NCBI RefSeq assembly: GCF_002531755.2 | Contig: NZ_CP035002.1 | Coordinates: 310,001 to 374,000, forward strand | DNA: 64,000 nt | Source: Rhizobium acidisoli | Lineage (GTDB): Bacteria; Pseudomonadota; Alphaproteobacteria; Rhizobiales; Rhizobiaceae | Direction: 5' to 3' | Shown: in pieces, positions 18,123 to 27,199 of the stretch | Numbering within the stretch: the stretch's first letter is position 1 | Layout: each line of letters opens with the position of its first letter | Translations under genes and position numbers: made by a program | Notes under the pieces: model-generated | Database searches by the model: none | Seen by the model: only the letters and a program-made list of their open reading frames with translations | What the model was told of the DNA's origin: nothing

Positions 18123-19169
18123 TCAGCGCCGCCAGGCGTTATCCGTTTTCGGCACGGCCGGAAAACTTTGCCATGCCGGCAGTGCTTTCCCGTCGCGCAC
18201 CGTTGCCGATGGAAGCTCGCCGAAGTGCTTCCGATAATCTTCGGCAAACCGGCTCCAGTGCCAGAATCCCCACCGGGCGGCGATATCGCCGATCGAAACG
18301 CGGACGCCGAGCTGGGCATGGTGGCGAAGCTCGCGACGCACGCCATTGAGCCGGATAGCCCGCAGCACATGGGTCGCGCTCTGGCCGTAAGAGCTTAGGA
18401 AGCAATTCTGCAGATGGCGCCGGCTGACACTCAGCCGACGGCAAATCCCGCCGATATCGAGTGTCTCCGAAGCGTCGGCAAGCGCCAGCGCCCGCGCCCG
18501 ATCGGCGGTGGTCTTGCGTGGCGTGTCCTCGCGCGGCTCGACCGACACCGATGCGGCCAAGGCTTCCACGATATGCTCGATGATCGCATTCTGAATCTCT
18601 CGGCGGGCGTTCTCGAAGCCGAGCACCGCCGGCCGTTGCGAAATCTCGCAGAAAAGCTCCCGAAACAATGCTTGCAAGAGGTGGAGCCGAGACGGCGGAA
18701 TCACCAATATTTCCTGCCGCCGGAGACGCTGGGCAAGCGCGGCATGGCCGAGAGCGTCTGCCTGTAGCGCAAACCACTGCCGATCGAGTGCGATGCAGAC
18801 GAGGTCGAGTTCGACGGGTGTCACGAGTTCCGGCAGGTCCTGTCCGTCCGCAAGCAATCCGGACGGATAGGCGATCGGCCGCCCGCCCGTCCAGCCGTCT
18901 CCCGACGCGGCCAATGGCAGGCTGAACACGACCGACCCGGCCCAGCCGGCGCCGCGCTTCAACAGCGCGCGGTTGGTGCGCTCGCGGATCAATTGAAGAT
19001 GCTCGAAGCGAGTTTGGAACAAATGGCTCTCGAAAGGTCCTTCCGACAGTTGAAGACATTCGAGTTGCCAGCCGTTGATCGCCATACCATGCTCGCACGC
19101 ATCATGCTCGGCGCGCATCGCGGCCTGCGGCATCTGTGCCGCACTCGTCTGCGGTTCCCTACCTCTCAT
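18123..19169 (-). CDS. AraC-family regulator (EutR-like)
   Basis: A 348-residue regulator with a long N-terminal sensor region of no obvious fold and a C-terminal AraC DNA-binding domain at about 235-330 (LDIGGICRRLSVSRRHLQNCF for the first helix-turn-helix, ISDIAARWGFWHWSRFAEDYRKHFGELPSA-like region for the second). The start at 19169 follows a GGAGGGAGGG tract. It is the first gene of the amidase run (52 bp before the outer-membrane gene) and is divergent from hpaF. It could therefore control either unit; control of its own operon is more likely because HpaR-type operators cover the hpaF promoter. Confidence 0.87.
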   Translation of the reverse strand: MRGREPQTSAAQMPQAAMRAEHDACEHGMAINGWQLECLQLSEGPFESHLFQTRFEHLQLIRERTNRALLKRGAGWAGSVVFSLPLAASGDGWTGGRPIAYPSGLLADGQDLPELVTPVELDLVCIALDRQWFALQADALGHAALAQRLRRQEILVIPPSRLHLLQALFRELFCEISQRPAVLGFENARREIQNAIIEHIVEALAASVSVEPREDTPRKTTADRARALALADASETLDIGGICRRLSVSRRHLQNCFLSSYGQSATHVLRAIRLNGVRRELRHHAQLGVRVSIGDIAARWGFWHWSRFAEDYRKHFGELPSATVRDGKALPAWQSFPAVPKTDNAWRR

Positions 19170-19202
19170 CCACCCTCCCTCCCCGGACGGTCGAAGAAAG
19201 AG

Positions 19203-19265
19203 AACATGTTAAGCAATTTTTTGCAAGAAGCGCTTGACAGCGCCTGATATATTTAACATGTTAAT
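19203..19265 (+). promoter_or_regulatory. hpaF promoter with two HpaR-type operator candidates
   Basis: Two palindromes flank a good -35 element. The first is AACATGTT at 19203-19210, the second TTAACATGTTAA at 19253-19264 within TATATTTAACATGTTAAT. TTGACA lies at 19234-19239, and the position 17 bp later (CATGTT) falls inside the second palindrome, so a bound dimer would cover the -10 site. MarR-family repressors such as HpaR bind palindromes of this size in hpa promoters. A near copy of the second site occurs beside hpaR at 38226-38243. Confidence 0.65.
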
Positions 19266-19293
19266 AAAAAGAGCTAGCGATCGGGGAGGATCG

Positions 19294-19680
19294 ATGCCAC
19301 ATCTCACCATCGAATATTCGGCCAATCTCGATGGCCGCGCCGATATCGGCGCGCTCTGCGAGGCGCTGCTGAAGACCGTGCTGGAGACGGACCTTTTCGA
19401 ACTCGGCGCGGTGCGCGTGCGCGCCCTGCGCGCCGATCACTATGCGATTGCCGACCAGCTCCCGGAAAACGCCTTCGTCGATCTGAACTTCCGCATCGGC
19501 AAGGGCCGCACGGCCGAGGAGAAGAAGCGCACCGGCGAAGCGATCCTTGCGGCGGCGGCCGACATCCTCGGCCCGCTCTTCGAGACGCCGCATTTTGCGC
19601 TATCGCTGGAGATCCGCGAGATCGATGCGGAGCTGAGTTGGAAGAAAAACGCCCTCCATCCGCGGCTTCGCGGCAAGTGA
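19294..19680 (+). CDS. hpaF: 5-carboxymethyl-2-hydroxymuconate delta-isomerase
   Basis: A 128-residue protein of the CHMI/tautomerase superfamily that isomerises 5-carboxymethyl-2-hydroxymuconate in the homoprotocatechuate pathway. The N-terminus is Met-Pro-His-Leu-Thr-Ile-Glu-Tyr-Ser-Ala-Asn; Pro2 becomes the catalytic N-terminal proline after Met removal. Length and the VRVRALRADHYAIAD and FVDLNFRIGKGR segments fit HpaF. The ATG at 19294 is fixed by GGGGAGGA and by the requirement for Pro2; longer readings would abolish catalysis. It opens the meta-cleavage operon, 44 bp before hpaE. Confidence 0.92.
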   Translation: MPHLTIEYSANLDGRADIGALCEALLKTVLETDLFELGAVRVRALRADHYAIADQLPENAFVDLNFRIGKGRTAEEKKRTGEAILAAAADILGPLFETPHFALSLEIREIDAELSWKKNALHPRLRGK

Positions 19681-19724
19681 CAACACCCCCACCGCGGGAC
19701 GAGACAACATCAGGGAAACAGACG

Positions 19725-21242
19725 ATGTCCAAACTGCAGGAAAACATCGCAAAGGCCGAAACCTATCTTGCGAAGTTCAAGGAGCGCGGCGTCCTCAACC
19801 GCATCAACGGCGAGGACGTGAGGGGTGGTGACGGGGAAACCTTCGAGACGCTCTCGCCGGTCGATCTGAAGCCGCTCGCCAGCATCGCCCGCGGCACCGC
19901 CGCCGATATCGACCGCGCCGCCAGAGCCGCCAAATCGGCCTTTGCCGAATGGGCCGCCATGCCGGGCGATGCGCGCAAGAAGCTGCTGCATAAGATCGCC
20001 GACGCGATCGTCGCGCGGGCCGAGGAGATCGCTTTCGTCGAATGCATGGATACCGGCCAGTCGCTGAAGTTCATGGCGAAGGCGGCGCTGCGCGGTGCGG
20101 AAAATTTCCGCTTCTTCGCCGATCGCGCGCCTGAGGCCCGTGACGGCAAGGCGCTGCGCGCCGACGGCCAGGTGAACCTGACGACGCGCGTGCCGATCGG
20201 CCCGGTCGGCATTATCACGCCGTGGAACACGCCCTTCATGCTGTCGACCTGGAAGATCGCGCCGGCCCTTGCTGCCGGCTGCACCATCGTCCACAAGCCG
20301 GCCGAATTCTCGCCGCTGACGGCCCGCCTGCTCGTCGAAATCGCCGAAGAGGCCGGCCTGCCCAAGGGTGTGTGGAACCTCGTCAACGGCTTCGGCGAGG
20401 ATGCCGGCAAGGCGCTGACCGAACATCCGCTGATCAAGGCGATCGGCTTCGTCGGCGAAAGCCGCACCGGCTCGATGATCATGAAACAGGGCGCCGACAC
20501 GCTGAAGCGAGTGCATTTCGAACTCGGCGGCAAGAACCCGGTCGTCGTCTTTGCCGACGCCGATCTCGAACGCGCCGCCGATGCCGCCGTCTTCATGATC
20601 TATTCGCTGAACGGCGAGCGCTGCACCTCGTCGTCGCGCCTGCTGGTCGAAGACAGCGTCTATGACAGGTTCACCACGCTCGTCGCCGAAAAGGCCAGGC
20701 GCATCAAGGTCGGCCACCCCCTCGATCCCGAAACGGTCATCGGCCCGCTTATCCATCCCGTGCACGAAAAGAAGGTGCTGGAATATATCGCGATCGGCCG
20801 CTCCGAAGGCGCGACGCTTGCCGCCGGCGGCGAGAAGTTCGATGGCCCGGGCGGCGGCTGCTATGTCTCCCCCACCCTCTTTACCGGCGCCGACAACAAG
20901 ATGCGCATCGCCCAGGAAGAGATTTTCGGGCCGGTACTGACAGCCATCCCCTTCAAGGACGAAGCCGACGCGCTGGCGCTGGCCAACGACGTCCAGTACG
21001 GGCTCACCGGTTATCTCTGGACCTCCGACGTCACCCGCGCCTTCCGTTTCACCGACCATCTCGATGCCGGGATGATCTGGGTGAACTCGGAAAACGTCCG
21101 CCACCTGCCGACGCCTTTCGGCGGGGTCAAGAACTCCGGCATCGGCCGCGACGGCGGCGACTGGTCCTTCGATTTCTACATGGAAACCAAGAACGTCGCC
21201 TTCGCCACCAAGCCGCACGCCATCCAGAAACTCGGCGGCTGA
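19725..21242 (+). CDS. hpaE: 5-carboxymethyl-2-hydroxymuconate semialdehyde dehydrogenase
   Basis: A 505-residue NAD-dependent aldehyde dehydrogenase that oxidises the ring-cleavage product of homoprotocatechuate. Active-site residues are Asn168 (TPWNT), Glu266 (FELGGKNP) and Cys300 in NGERCTSSSRL, the last being typical of HpaE. The N-terminal NIAKAETYLAKFKERGVLNRINGE stretch is also characteristic of this subfamily. The start at 19725 follows a CAGGGAAAC region and gives the usual length. It lies between hpaF and hpaD in pathway order, co-directional and closely spaced. Confidence 0.93.
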   Translation: MSKLQENIAKAETYLAKFKERGVLNRINGEDVRGGDGETFETLSPVDLKPLASIARGTAADIDRAARAAKSAFAEWAAMPGDARKKLLHKIADAIVARAEEIAFVECMDTGQSLKFMAKAALRGAENFRFFADRAPEARDGKALRADGQVNLTTRVPIGPVGIITPWNTPFMLSTWKIAPALAAGCTIVHKPAEFSPLTARLLVEIAEEAGLPKGVWNLVNGFGEDAGKALTEHPLIKAIGFVGESRTGSMIMKQGADTLKRVHFELGGKNPVVVFADADLERAADAAVFMIYSLNGERCTSSSRLLVEDSVYDRFTTLVAEKARRIKVGHPLDPETVIGPLIHPVHEKKVLEYIAIGRSEGATLAAGGEKFDGPGGGCYVSPTLFTGADNKMRIAQEEIFGPVLTAIPFKDEADALALANDVQYGLTGYLWTSDVTRAFRFTDHLDAGMIWVNSENVRHLPTPFGGVKNSGIGRDGGDWSFDFYMETKNVAFATKPHAIQKLGG

Positions 21243-21268
21243 GCCATACTGATAAAGAGGAGGAACCC

Positions 21269-22249
21269 ATGCCCCTGCCGACACCCAATCTCTATCCGCC
21301 CTTCAACATCGTGCGTCTCAGCCATGTCGAACTCGGCGTCACCGATCTCGCCAAGTCCCGCGCCTTCTATGTCGATACGCTTGGCCTGCAGGTGACGGAT
21401 GAGACCGTCGATACCATCTATCTCAGGGCGCTCGAAGAACGCGGCCATCACTGCATCGTGCTGAAGAAATCCGGCAAGGCCGAAGCCCGCGACCTTGGTT
21501 TCAAGGTCTTCGGCGACGAGGATCTCGACAAGGCCGCCCATTTCTTCAAGGACAAGGGCCTGCCTGTGGAATGGATCGAGCGCCCCTATCAGGCGCGCAC
21601 CTTCCGCACCCGCGATCCGCACGGCATTCCGCTCGAATTCTATTCGAAGATGGATCGCCTGCCGCCGATCCATCAGAAATATGCGCTCTACAAGGGCGTC
21701 AAGCCGTTGCGCATCGACCACTTCAACTGCTTCTCGCCGAATGTCGACGAGAGCGTCGCCTTCTATAACGAGCTTGGCTTCCGCGTCACCGAATATACCG
21801 AGGATGCCGAGACCGGCCGTCTCTGGGCCGCCTGGACGCACCGCAAGGGCGGCGTGCACGACATCGCCTTCACCAACGGCCGCGGCCCGCGTCTGCACCA
21901 CACCGCTTTCTGGGTGCCGACGCCGCTCAACATCATCGACCTGCTCGACCTGATGGCAACCACCGGATGGGTCTCCAACATCGAGCGCGGCCCGGGCCGC
22001 CACGGCATCTCCAATGCCTTCTTCCTCTATATCCTCGATCCCGACGGCCACCGCATCGAGATCTACTGCTCGGACTACCAGACGGTCGATCCCGATCTGG
22101 AGCCGATCAAGTGGGACCTCAAGGATCCGCAGCGCCAGACACTTTGGGGCGCACCGGCTCCCAAATCCTGGTTCGAACATGGTAGCCTGTTTGCCGGCGC
22201 CGAGGTGGTCGAGCCTGAGTTAAAGGCACAGCCGATCATCGCGCCTTGA
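21269..22249 (+). CDS. hpaD: 3,4-dihydroxyphenylacetate 2,3-dioxygenase (type I extradiol, VOC fold)
   Basis: A 326-residue extradiol ring-cleavage enzyme made of two VOC modules. Metal ligands are His151 (RIDHFN), His210 or His211 (RLHHTAF) and Glu264 (HRIEIY), matching the 2-His-1-carboxylate pattern of the Brevibacterium and Arthrobacter homoprotocatechuate dioxygenases. This is the type I family, not the unrelated LigB-type HpaD of E. coli, so the ring-cleavage step uses a different enzyme class from the enteric pathway. A GAGGAGGAA ribosome site precedes the ATG. It cleaves homoprotocatechuate to the semialdehyde used by HpaE. Confidence 0.93.
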   Translation: MPLPTPNLYPPFNIVRLSHVELGVTDLAKSRAFYVDTLGLQVTDETVDTIYLRALEERGHHCIVLKKSGKAEARDLGFKVFGDEDLDKAAHFFKDKGLPVEWIERPYQARTFRTRDPHGIPLEFYSKMDRLPPIHQKYALYKGVKPLRIDHFNCFSPNVDESVAFYNELGFRVTEYTEDAETGRLWAAWTHRKGGVHDIAFTNGRGPRLHHTAFWVPTPLNIIDLLDLMATTGWVSNIERGPGRHGISNAFFLYILDPDGHRIEIYCSDYQTVDPDLEPIKWDLKDPQRQTLWGAPAPKSWFEHGSLFAGAEVVEPELKAQPIIAP

Positions 22250-22308
22250 ACGTTTACCCCGAAAGCGGGCGAAATCGTCCGCTTTTCAACGTTGGCGAGG
22301 ATAGAGTC

Positions 22309-23760
22309 ATGGAATTGAAAGACGCAACATTGTTCCGGCAGGCCGCATTGGTCGGCGGCGATTGGATCGAGGCGGGGGACAATGGGATCGCGGTTGATAA
22401 TCCCGCGACCGGCGAGATCATCGGTCGCGTTCCCAATCTCGGCGCAGCCGAGACCAAGGCGGCGATTGCCGCGGCCGAGATTGCGCAGAAGGAATGGGCC
22501 GCCCGCACCGCCAAGGAGCGGTCGGTCATCCTGCGCCGCTGGTTCCAGCTTATGATGGACAATCAGGACGATCTCGGCCGCATCCTGACGGCGGAACAGG
22601 GCAAGCCGCTCGCCGAAGCCAAGGGTGAGATTGCCTATGGGGCGAGCTTCATCGAATGGTTTGCCGCGGAGGCGCGGCGCGTCTATGGCGACATCGTTCC
22701 CGGCCATCAGAAGGATAAGCGCATCCTGGTGATGAAGCAGCCGATCGGCGTGGTTGCAGCCATCACTCCGTGGAATTTCCCGAATGCGATGATCACCCGC
22801 AAGGCAGGGCCCGCCTTTGCCGCCGGCTGCGCCATGGTGTTGAAGCCGGCCTCGCAGACGCCGTTTTCGGCGATCGCCATCGCCATCCTTGCCGAGCGCG
22901 CCGGTTTTCCCAAGGGCCTCTTCAGCGTTCTCACCGGTTCGGCACGCGCAATCGGCGGCGAGATGACTGCAAGTCCCGTCGTGCGCAAGCTGACCTTTAC
23001 CGGTTCGACCGAAGTCGGCGCCGAGCTCTATAGGCAGAGTGCGCCGACCATCAAGAAGCTCGGGCTGGAGCTCGGCGGCAATGCGCCCTTTATCGTCTTC
23101 GACGATGCCGATCTCGATGCGGCGGTGGAAGGCGCGCTGATCGCCAAATTCCGCAACAACGGCCAGACCTGCGTCTGCGCCAACCGCCTCTATGTGCAGG
23201 AGGGCGTCTATGATGCCTTTGCCGAGAAGTTGTCGAAGGCGGTGGCCACGTTGAAGACCGGCAATGGCCTTGACGAAGGCATCAATCTCGGCCCGCTGAT
23301 CGACGAGTCCGCCCTTGCCAAGGTCGAGGAGCATGTCGCCGATGCGCTGTCCAAGGGCGGCCGCGTCGTTGCGGGTGGCCATCGCCATCGGCTCGGCGGA
23401 CGCTTCTACGAGGCGACAGTGCTCGCCGACGTCACCCCTGCCATGGCTGTGGCGAAGGAAGAGACGTTTGGACCCGTGGCGCCACTCTTCCGCTTCAAGG
23501 ACGAAGCCGATGTGATCGCCCAGGCCAACGACACCGAGTTCGGCCTTGCCTCCTATTTCTACGCCAAGGATCTCGCCCGGGTCTTCCGGGTCGCCGAGGC
23601 GCTGGAATACGGCATGGTCGGGGTCAATACCGGGCTGATCTCGACGGCCGAAGCCCCCTTCGGCGGCGTCAAGCTTTCCGGCCTCGGCCGTGAAGGCTCG
23701 AAATACGGCATCGAGGAATTCACCGAAATCAAATATGTCTGCCTCGGCGGTATCGCCTGA
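22309..23760 (+). CDS. gabD: NAD(P)-dependent succinate-semialdehyde dehydrogenase
   Basis: A 483-residue aldehyde dehydrogenase of the GabD group. Glu255 sits in LELGGNAPF and Cys288 in NNGQTCVCANR; the cysteine two residues after the nucleophile is the pair seen in SSADHs. The family's GEVAYGASFIEWFAEEA-like segment is present at 107-122 as GEIAYGASFIEWFAAEA. Placed inside the hpa operon, it would oxidise the succinic semialdehyde released by HpaI to succinate. The ATG at 22309 lies 59 bp after hpaD with GGCGAGGA upstream. Confidence 0.92.
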   Translation: MELKDATLFRQAALVGGDWIEAGDNGIAVDNPATGEIIGRVPNLGAAETKAAIAAAEIAQKEWAARTAKERSVILRRWFQLMMDNQDDLGRILTAEQGKPLAEAKGEIAYGASFIEWFAAEARRVYGDIVPGHQKDKRILVMKQPIGVVAAITPWNFPNAMITRKAGPAFAAGCAMVLKPASQTPFSAIAIAILAERAGFPKGLFSVLTGSARAIGGEMTASPVVRKLTFTGSTEVGAELYRQSAPTIKKLGLELGGNAPFIVFDDADLDAAVEGALIAKFRNNGQTCVCANRLYVQEGVYDAFAEKLSKAVATLKTGNGLDEGINLGPLIDESALAKVEEHVADALSKGGRVVAGGHRHRLGGRFYEATVLADVTPAMAVAKEETFGPVAPLFRFKDEADVIAQANDTEFGLASYFYAKDLARVFRVAEALEYGMVGVNTGLISTAEAPFGGVKLSGLGREGSKYGIEEFTEIKYVCLGGIA

Positions 23761-23785
23761 GGCCAAGAGAAGGCCCGAGACAAGC

Positions 23786-24658
23786 ATGACCCATCCACGA
23801 TTCCTGTCCTTTTCCAGAAACGGCCGTCATGGCTATGGGCTTGCCGTCGAGGGCGGCGTCATCGACCTGTCGGCTCGCCACGGCGCAAGCTGGGCGAGCC
23901 TTCGCGAGGTGATCGAGGCGGGCCGCCTCGTTCAGCTCGCCGAGGAGAGCAGATCATTGCAGCCGGATTTCGCGCTTCACGACATCCGCTTCGAAATTCC
24001 CATTCCGGCTCCGGAGAAGATCATCTGCGTCGGGGTCAATTTCCCCGACCGCAACGAGGAATATAAGGACGGCCAGGCAGCCCCCTCCAACCCCTCGCTG
24101 TTCATCCGTTTTCCCCGTTCCTTCACCGGCCACGGCGAGGCGTTGATCCGCCCGCCGGAAAGCCCGCAGCTCGATTATGAGGGCGAGATCGTCATCGTCA
24201 TCGGCAAAGGCGGCCGGCGGATCGCCGAGGCCGACGCCTTCTCCCACATCGCCGCCCTGTCGCTCTGCAATGAAGGCACGATCCGCGACTGGGTGCGCCA
24301 TGCGAAGTTCAACGTCACCCAGGGCAAGAATTTCGATCGTACCGGCGCGATCGGCCCCTGGTTGATCCCCTTCACCGACGCCGCGCAGCTCGAGGACATC
24401 AAGCTCGAAACCCGCGTCAACGGCGAGGTTCGCCAGAGCGACCGCACCAGCCGGATGATCTTCTCCTTCCGCAAGATCATCAATTACATCTCCACCTTCA
24501 CCACTCTCGTTCCCGGCGACGTCATCGTCACAGGAACGCCGACGGGCGCCGGCGCCCGCTTCGATCCGCCGATCTGGCTGAAGCCCGGCGATGTCGTCGA
24601 AGTCGAGGCCGACGGGCTCGGCATCCTGAAGAACACCATCGCCGACGAGGTGTTCTGA
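23786..24658 (+). CDS. hpaG: Fumarylacetoacetate-hydrolase-fold decarboxylase/isomerase
   Basis: A 290-residue FAH-family enzyme. The metal-binding pattern is visible: CVGVNFPDRNEEY near 76-88, DYEGEIVIVIGKGGR around 129-143 and VTGTPTGAG near the C-terminus. In the pathway HpaG decarboxylates 5-oxopent-3-ene-1,2,5-tricarboxylate and isomerises the product. E. coli HpaG is a fusion of two such domains of about 430 residues, whereas here a single domain is present and no second FAH gene is nearby. Either this one does both steps or another copy lies elsewhere. Its stop overlaps the hpaH start by one base. Confidence 0.87.
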   Translation: MTHPRFLSFSRNGRHGYGLAVEGGVIDLSARHGASWASLREVIEAGRLVQLAEESRSLQPDFALHDIRFEIPIPAPEKIICVGVNFPDRNEEYKDGQAAPSNPSLFIRFPRSFTGHGEALIRPPESPQLDYEGEIVIVIGKGGRRIAEADAFSHIAALSLCNEGTIRDWVRHAKFNVTQGKNFDRTGAIGPWLIPFTDAAQLEDIKLETRVNGEVRQSDRTSRMIFSFRKIINYISTFTTLVPGDVIVTGTPTGAGARFDPPIWLKPGDVVEVEADGLGILKNTIADEVF

Positions 24659-25461
24659 TGCTGTCGCAGGACGAAATCCAGGTGGCGGCCGAAAGCCTCG
24701 ACCAGGCCGAGCGAACCCGCGTCCAGACTGGGCTTTTGTCGCTGAAACACCCCGCCATGGACATGGACGACGCCTATGCCGTCCAGAGCGCCTGGGTGAA
24801 GAAGAAGATCGCCGGCGGCCGCAAGCCGATCGGCTGGAAGATCGGGCTGACATCGAAGGCGATGCAGTATGCCCTCAACATCAACATCCCCGATTCCGGC
24901 GTGCTCATCGACGATATGGTCTTCGAAGACGGCGCGACCGTACCGGCTGACCGTTTCATCCAGCCGCGCATCGAAGCCGAGATCGCCTTCGTGATGAAGG
25001 CTCCACTCAAAGGGCCAAACGTCTCGATCTTCGATGTCTTGAACGCCACCGACTACGTGACGCCGGCGCTTGAAATCCTCGATACGCGCATCCTCCGGGT
25101 CGATCCCGACACGAAGAAAGCGCGCACCATCGTCGACACGATTTCGGACAATGCCGCCAATGCCGGCATCGTCACCGGCGGCCGCGCCGTGAAGCCTGAC
25201 CAGATCGACATGCGCTGGATGGGCGCGATCGTCAGCCGCAATGCCGAAGTCGAGGAGACGGGGCTTGGGGCCGGCGTCCTCAACCAGCCGGCCCGCGGCG
25301 TCGCCTGGCTCGCCAACCGGCTGGCGCAATATGGCGATGGCATCGAGGCTGGACAGATCGTGCTGGCTGGTTCATTCATCCGTCCGATCGAGGCGCGGCA
25401 CGGCGACACCATTCATGCCGATTTCGGCCCTTACGGCTCGGTCAGCCTCTATTTTGCATGA
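24658..25461 (+). CDS. hpaH: 2-oxo-hept-4-ene-1,7-dioate hydratase
   Basis: A 267-residue hydratase of the HpaH/MhpD/4-oxalocrotonate-decarboxylase family. The recognisable parts are the KPIGWKIGLTSKAMQ segment near 58-72, FIQPRIEAEIAFVM with conserved Glu residues near 99-112, and the C-terminal GSVSLYFA. It adds water to 2-oxohept-4-ene-1,7-dioate to give the substrate of HpaI. Translation is coupled to hpaG (TGATG), and hpaI begins 12 bp later. Confidence 0.92.
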   Translation: MLSQDEIQVAAESLDQAERTRVQTGLLSLKHPAMDMDDAYAVQSAWVKKKIAGGRKPIGWKIGLTSKAMQYALNINIPDSGVLIDDMVFEDGATVPADRFIQPRIEAEIAFVMKAPLKGPNVSIFDVLNATDYVTPALEILDTRILRVDPDTKKARTIVDTISDNAANAGIVTGGRAVKPDQIDMRWMGAIVSRNAEVEETGLGAGVLNQPARGVAWLANRLAQYGDGIEAGQIVLAGSFIRPIEARHGDTIHADFGPYGSVSLYFA

Positions 25462-25473
25462 AGGAGCAAAGAC

Positions 25474-26280
25474 ATGCCGGCGCCTAAGAACCTCTTCAAG
25501 CAGGCCCTGAAAGAGGGGCGGGCGCAGATCGGTCTCTGGCAGGCGCTCGCCAGCCCCTATACGGTCGAAATCTGCGCCGGCGCCGGTTACGACTGGCTGC
25601 TGCTCGATGCCGAACATGCGCCGAACGACGTGCCGCTTCTCGCCTCGCAGCTGCAGGCCATGAAGGGATCGGCAAGCCATGCGGTGATCCGCCCGCCGGT
25701 CGGCGAGACCTGGATCATCAAGCAGATGCTCGATATCGGCGCGCAGACGCTGCTCATTCCGATGGTCGACAGCAAGGAGATGGCCGAAGCTATGGTCCGC
25801 GCCGTGCGTTATCCGCCGCAGGGTGTGCGCGGCGTCGGTGCTGCCCTTGCCCGCGCCTCCGATTTCAATCGCATTCCAGATTATCTCCAGACCGCCAATG
25901 ACGAGATCTGCCTGCTGCTGCAGGTCGAATGCCGCGCGGGGCTTGCCGCGCTCGACGCGATTGCCACGACCGAAGGCGTCGACGGCGTCTTCATCGGCCC
26001 CTCCGATCTCGCCGCCGACATGGGTTATCTCGGCCGACCGGGCGCGCCCGAAGTGCAGGCCGAAGTCGAAAAGGCGCTTGCCAGGATCCAGTCGCACGGC
26101 AAGGCCGCCGGCATCCTGATCGGCGATCTCGCCCTTTCCAAGCGCTATCTCGAACTCGGCGCCACCTTCGTCGCGATCGGCAACGACGTCATGCTGCTCG
26201 CCAATGCCACGGCCAAGCTGCTCGAAGACTTCCACAAGGCCGAAGCGGCCAGGCCGGCGGGCGACGTGAAGGTCTACTGA
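25474..26280 (+). CDS. hpaI: 4-hydroxy-2-oxoheptanedioate aldolase
   Basis: A 268-residue class II, metal-dependent pyruvate aldolase of the HpcH/HpaI family, cleaving 4-hydroxy-2-oxoheptanedioate to pyruvate and succinic semialdehyde. The residues known for E. coli HpaI are found with a constant shift of three: Asp45, His48 (DAEHAPND), Arg73, Glu152 (VECRAG) and Asp178 (GPSDLAADMG). AAGGAG precedes the ATG. It is the last pathway enzyme of the operon; three genes of unclear role follow after a 112-bp gap with a hairpin. Confidence 0.93.
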   Translation: MPAPKNLFKQALKEGRAQIGLWQALASPYTVEICAGAGYDWLLLDAEHAPNDVPLLASQLQAMKGSASHAVIRPPVGETWIIKQMLDIGAQTLLIPMVDSKEMAEAMVRAVRYPPQGVRGVGAALARASDFNRIPDYLQTANDEICLLLQVECRAGLAALDAIATTEGVDGVFIGPSDLAADMGYLGRPGAPEVQAEVEKALARIQSHGKAAGILIGDLALSKRYLELGATFVAIGNDVMLLANATAKLLEDFHKAEAARPAGDVKVY

Positions 26281-26351
26281 CCTCCCGCATCCCGCAGCGT
26301 TTTGCACGCTCAGTCAAAACGGACTGCACGCCTGGGCAGGACGCCTCCCGG

Positions 26352-26376
26352 CCTTTCGACCATGATAATCGAAAGG
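26352..26376 (+). other. Perfect inverted repeat upstream of the SDR gene
   Basis: CCTTTCGA and TCGAAAGG form an exact 8-bp inverted repeat around a 9-nt spacer, ending 17 bp before the ATG of the SDR gene and abutting its AGGAGGAAGAG ribosome site. It may be an operator for a separate promoter of the three trailing genes or an mRNA hairpin that modulates their translation. No T-tract follows, so it is not a typical terminator. Confidence 0.6.
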
Positions 26377-26392
26377 TCCAGGAGGAAGAGAT

Positions 26393-27181
26393 ATGCGTTT
26401 CAGCAATAAGACGGCGCTGATCACCGGCGGCGGCACCGGCATCGGTGCTGCGGTCGCCCGGCGCATCCGGCAGGAAGGCGGCAATGTCGCGCTCGTCGGC
26501 CGGCGCCCCGAACCGCTTCGCGCCGTTGCCGATGAGATCGGCGCCAGCGTCATCACGGCCGATGCGGCTGACGGCGCCGCGATGCGGGAAGCACTCGAAA
26601 CGGTCGTCGAGGACTTCGGCGGGCTCGACATTCTGATTGCCAATGCCGGCGGCCACGGTGTCGGGCCGACGATCAGCATGTCCGATGAGACCTGGGACCT
26701 CGCCATCCGGATGAACCTCAATACCGCTTTTGTCAGCGCCCGCGAATGCCTGCCGCATCTGATCCGGAGCAAGGGCAATATCGTCGTTCTCGCCTCGATC
26801 GCCGGGCTGTTCGCCGGGCCGGATGCGGCTGGTTACGTCACGATGAAGCACGGTTGCATCGGGCTTGCGAAGTCGCTGGCGCGCGACTACGGCCGCAAGG
26901 GCGTGCGCACCAACACGGTCTGCCCGGGGTGGGTGAGGACGGCGATGGCTGACGAGCAGATGCAGGCCGTGGTCGAAAAATTCAAGCTCAGGAATATCGA
27001 CGAGGCCTACGCGCTCGTTACCAAGGATGTGCCGCTCGGCCGGCCGGCCACCGCAAACGACGTGGCCGGCGCGGTCTGCTTTCTCGCCTCGGCTGAGGCG
27101 GCGATGATCAACGGCGCCATCCTGACCGTCGATGGCGGCGCCGGCACCGTCGACCTGCCGACCCTTGCCTTTGCGGATTGA
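26393..27181 (+). CDS. SDR-family oxidoreductase
   Basis: A 262-residue classical short-chain dehydrogenase. The cofactor motif is TGGGTGIG (11-18), NAG at 84-86, and the catalytic residues are Ser135, Tyr148 and Lys152 (YVTMK). The basic pair GRR at 36-38 just after the second strand suggests preference for NADP(H). It trails the hpa operon behind a 112-bp gap with a hairpin, followed closely by MoaF-like and NTF2-like genes. None of the known homoprotocatechuate steps needs an SDR, so it probably handles a related hydroxylated substrate or belongs to a sub-operon. Confidence 0.87.
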   Translation: MRFSNKTALITGGGTGIGAAVARRIRQEGGNVALVGRRPEPLRAVADEIGASVITADAADGAAMREALETVVEDFGGLDILIANAGGHGVGPTISMSDETWDLAIRMNLNTAFVSARECLPHLIRSKGNIVVLASIAGLFAGPDAAGYVTMKHGCIGLAKSLARDYGRKGVRTNTVCPGWVRTAMADEQMQAVVEKFKLRNIDEAYALVTKDVPLGRPATANDVAGAVCFLASAEAAMINGAILTVDGGAGTVDLPTLAFAD

Positions 27182-27199
27182 TATGAGGAGGAGAGAGCG

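Noticed and set aside
22075..23787. A 570-codon minus-strand frame opposite gabD
   Set aside because: Same explanation: the shadow of an aldehyde dehydrogenase gene, without a ribosome site or domain.
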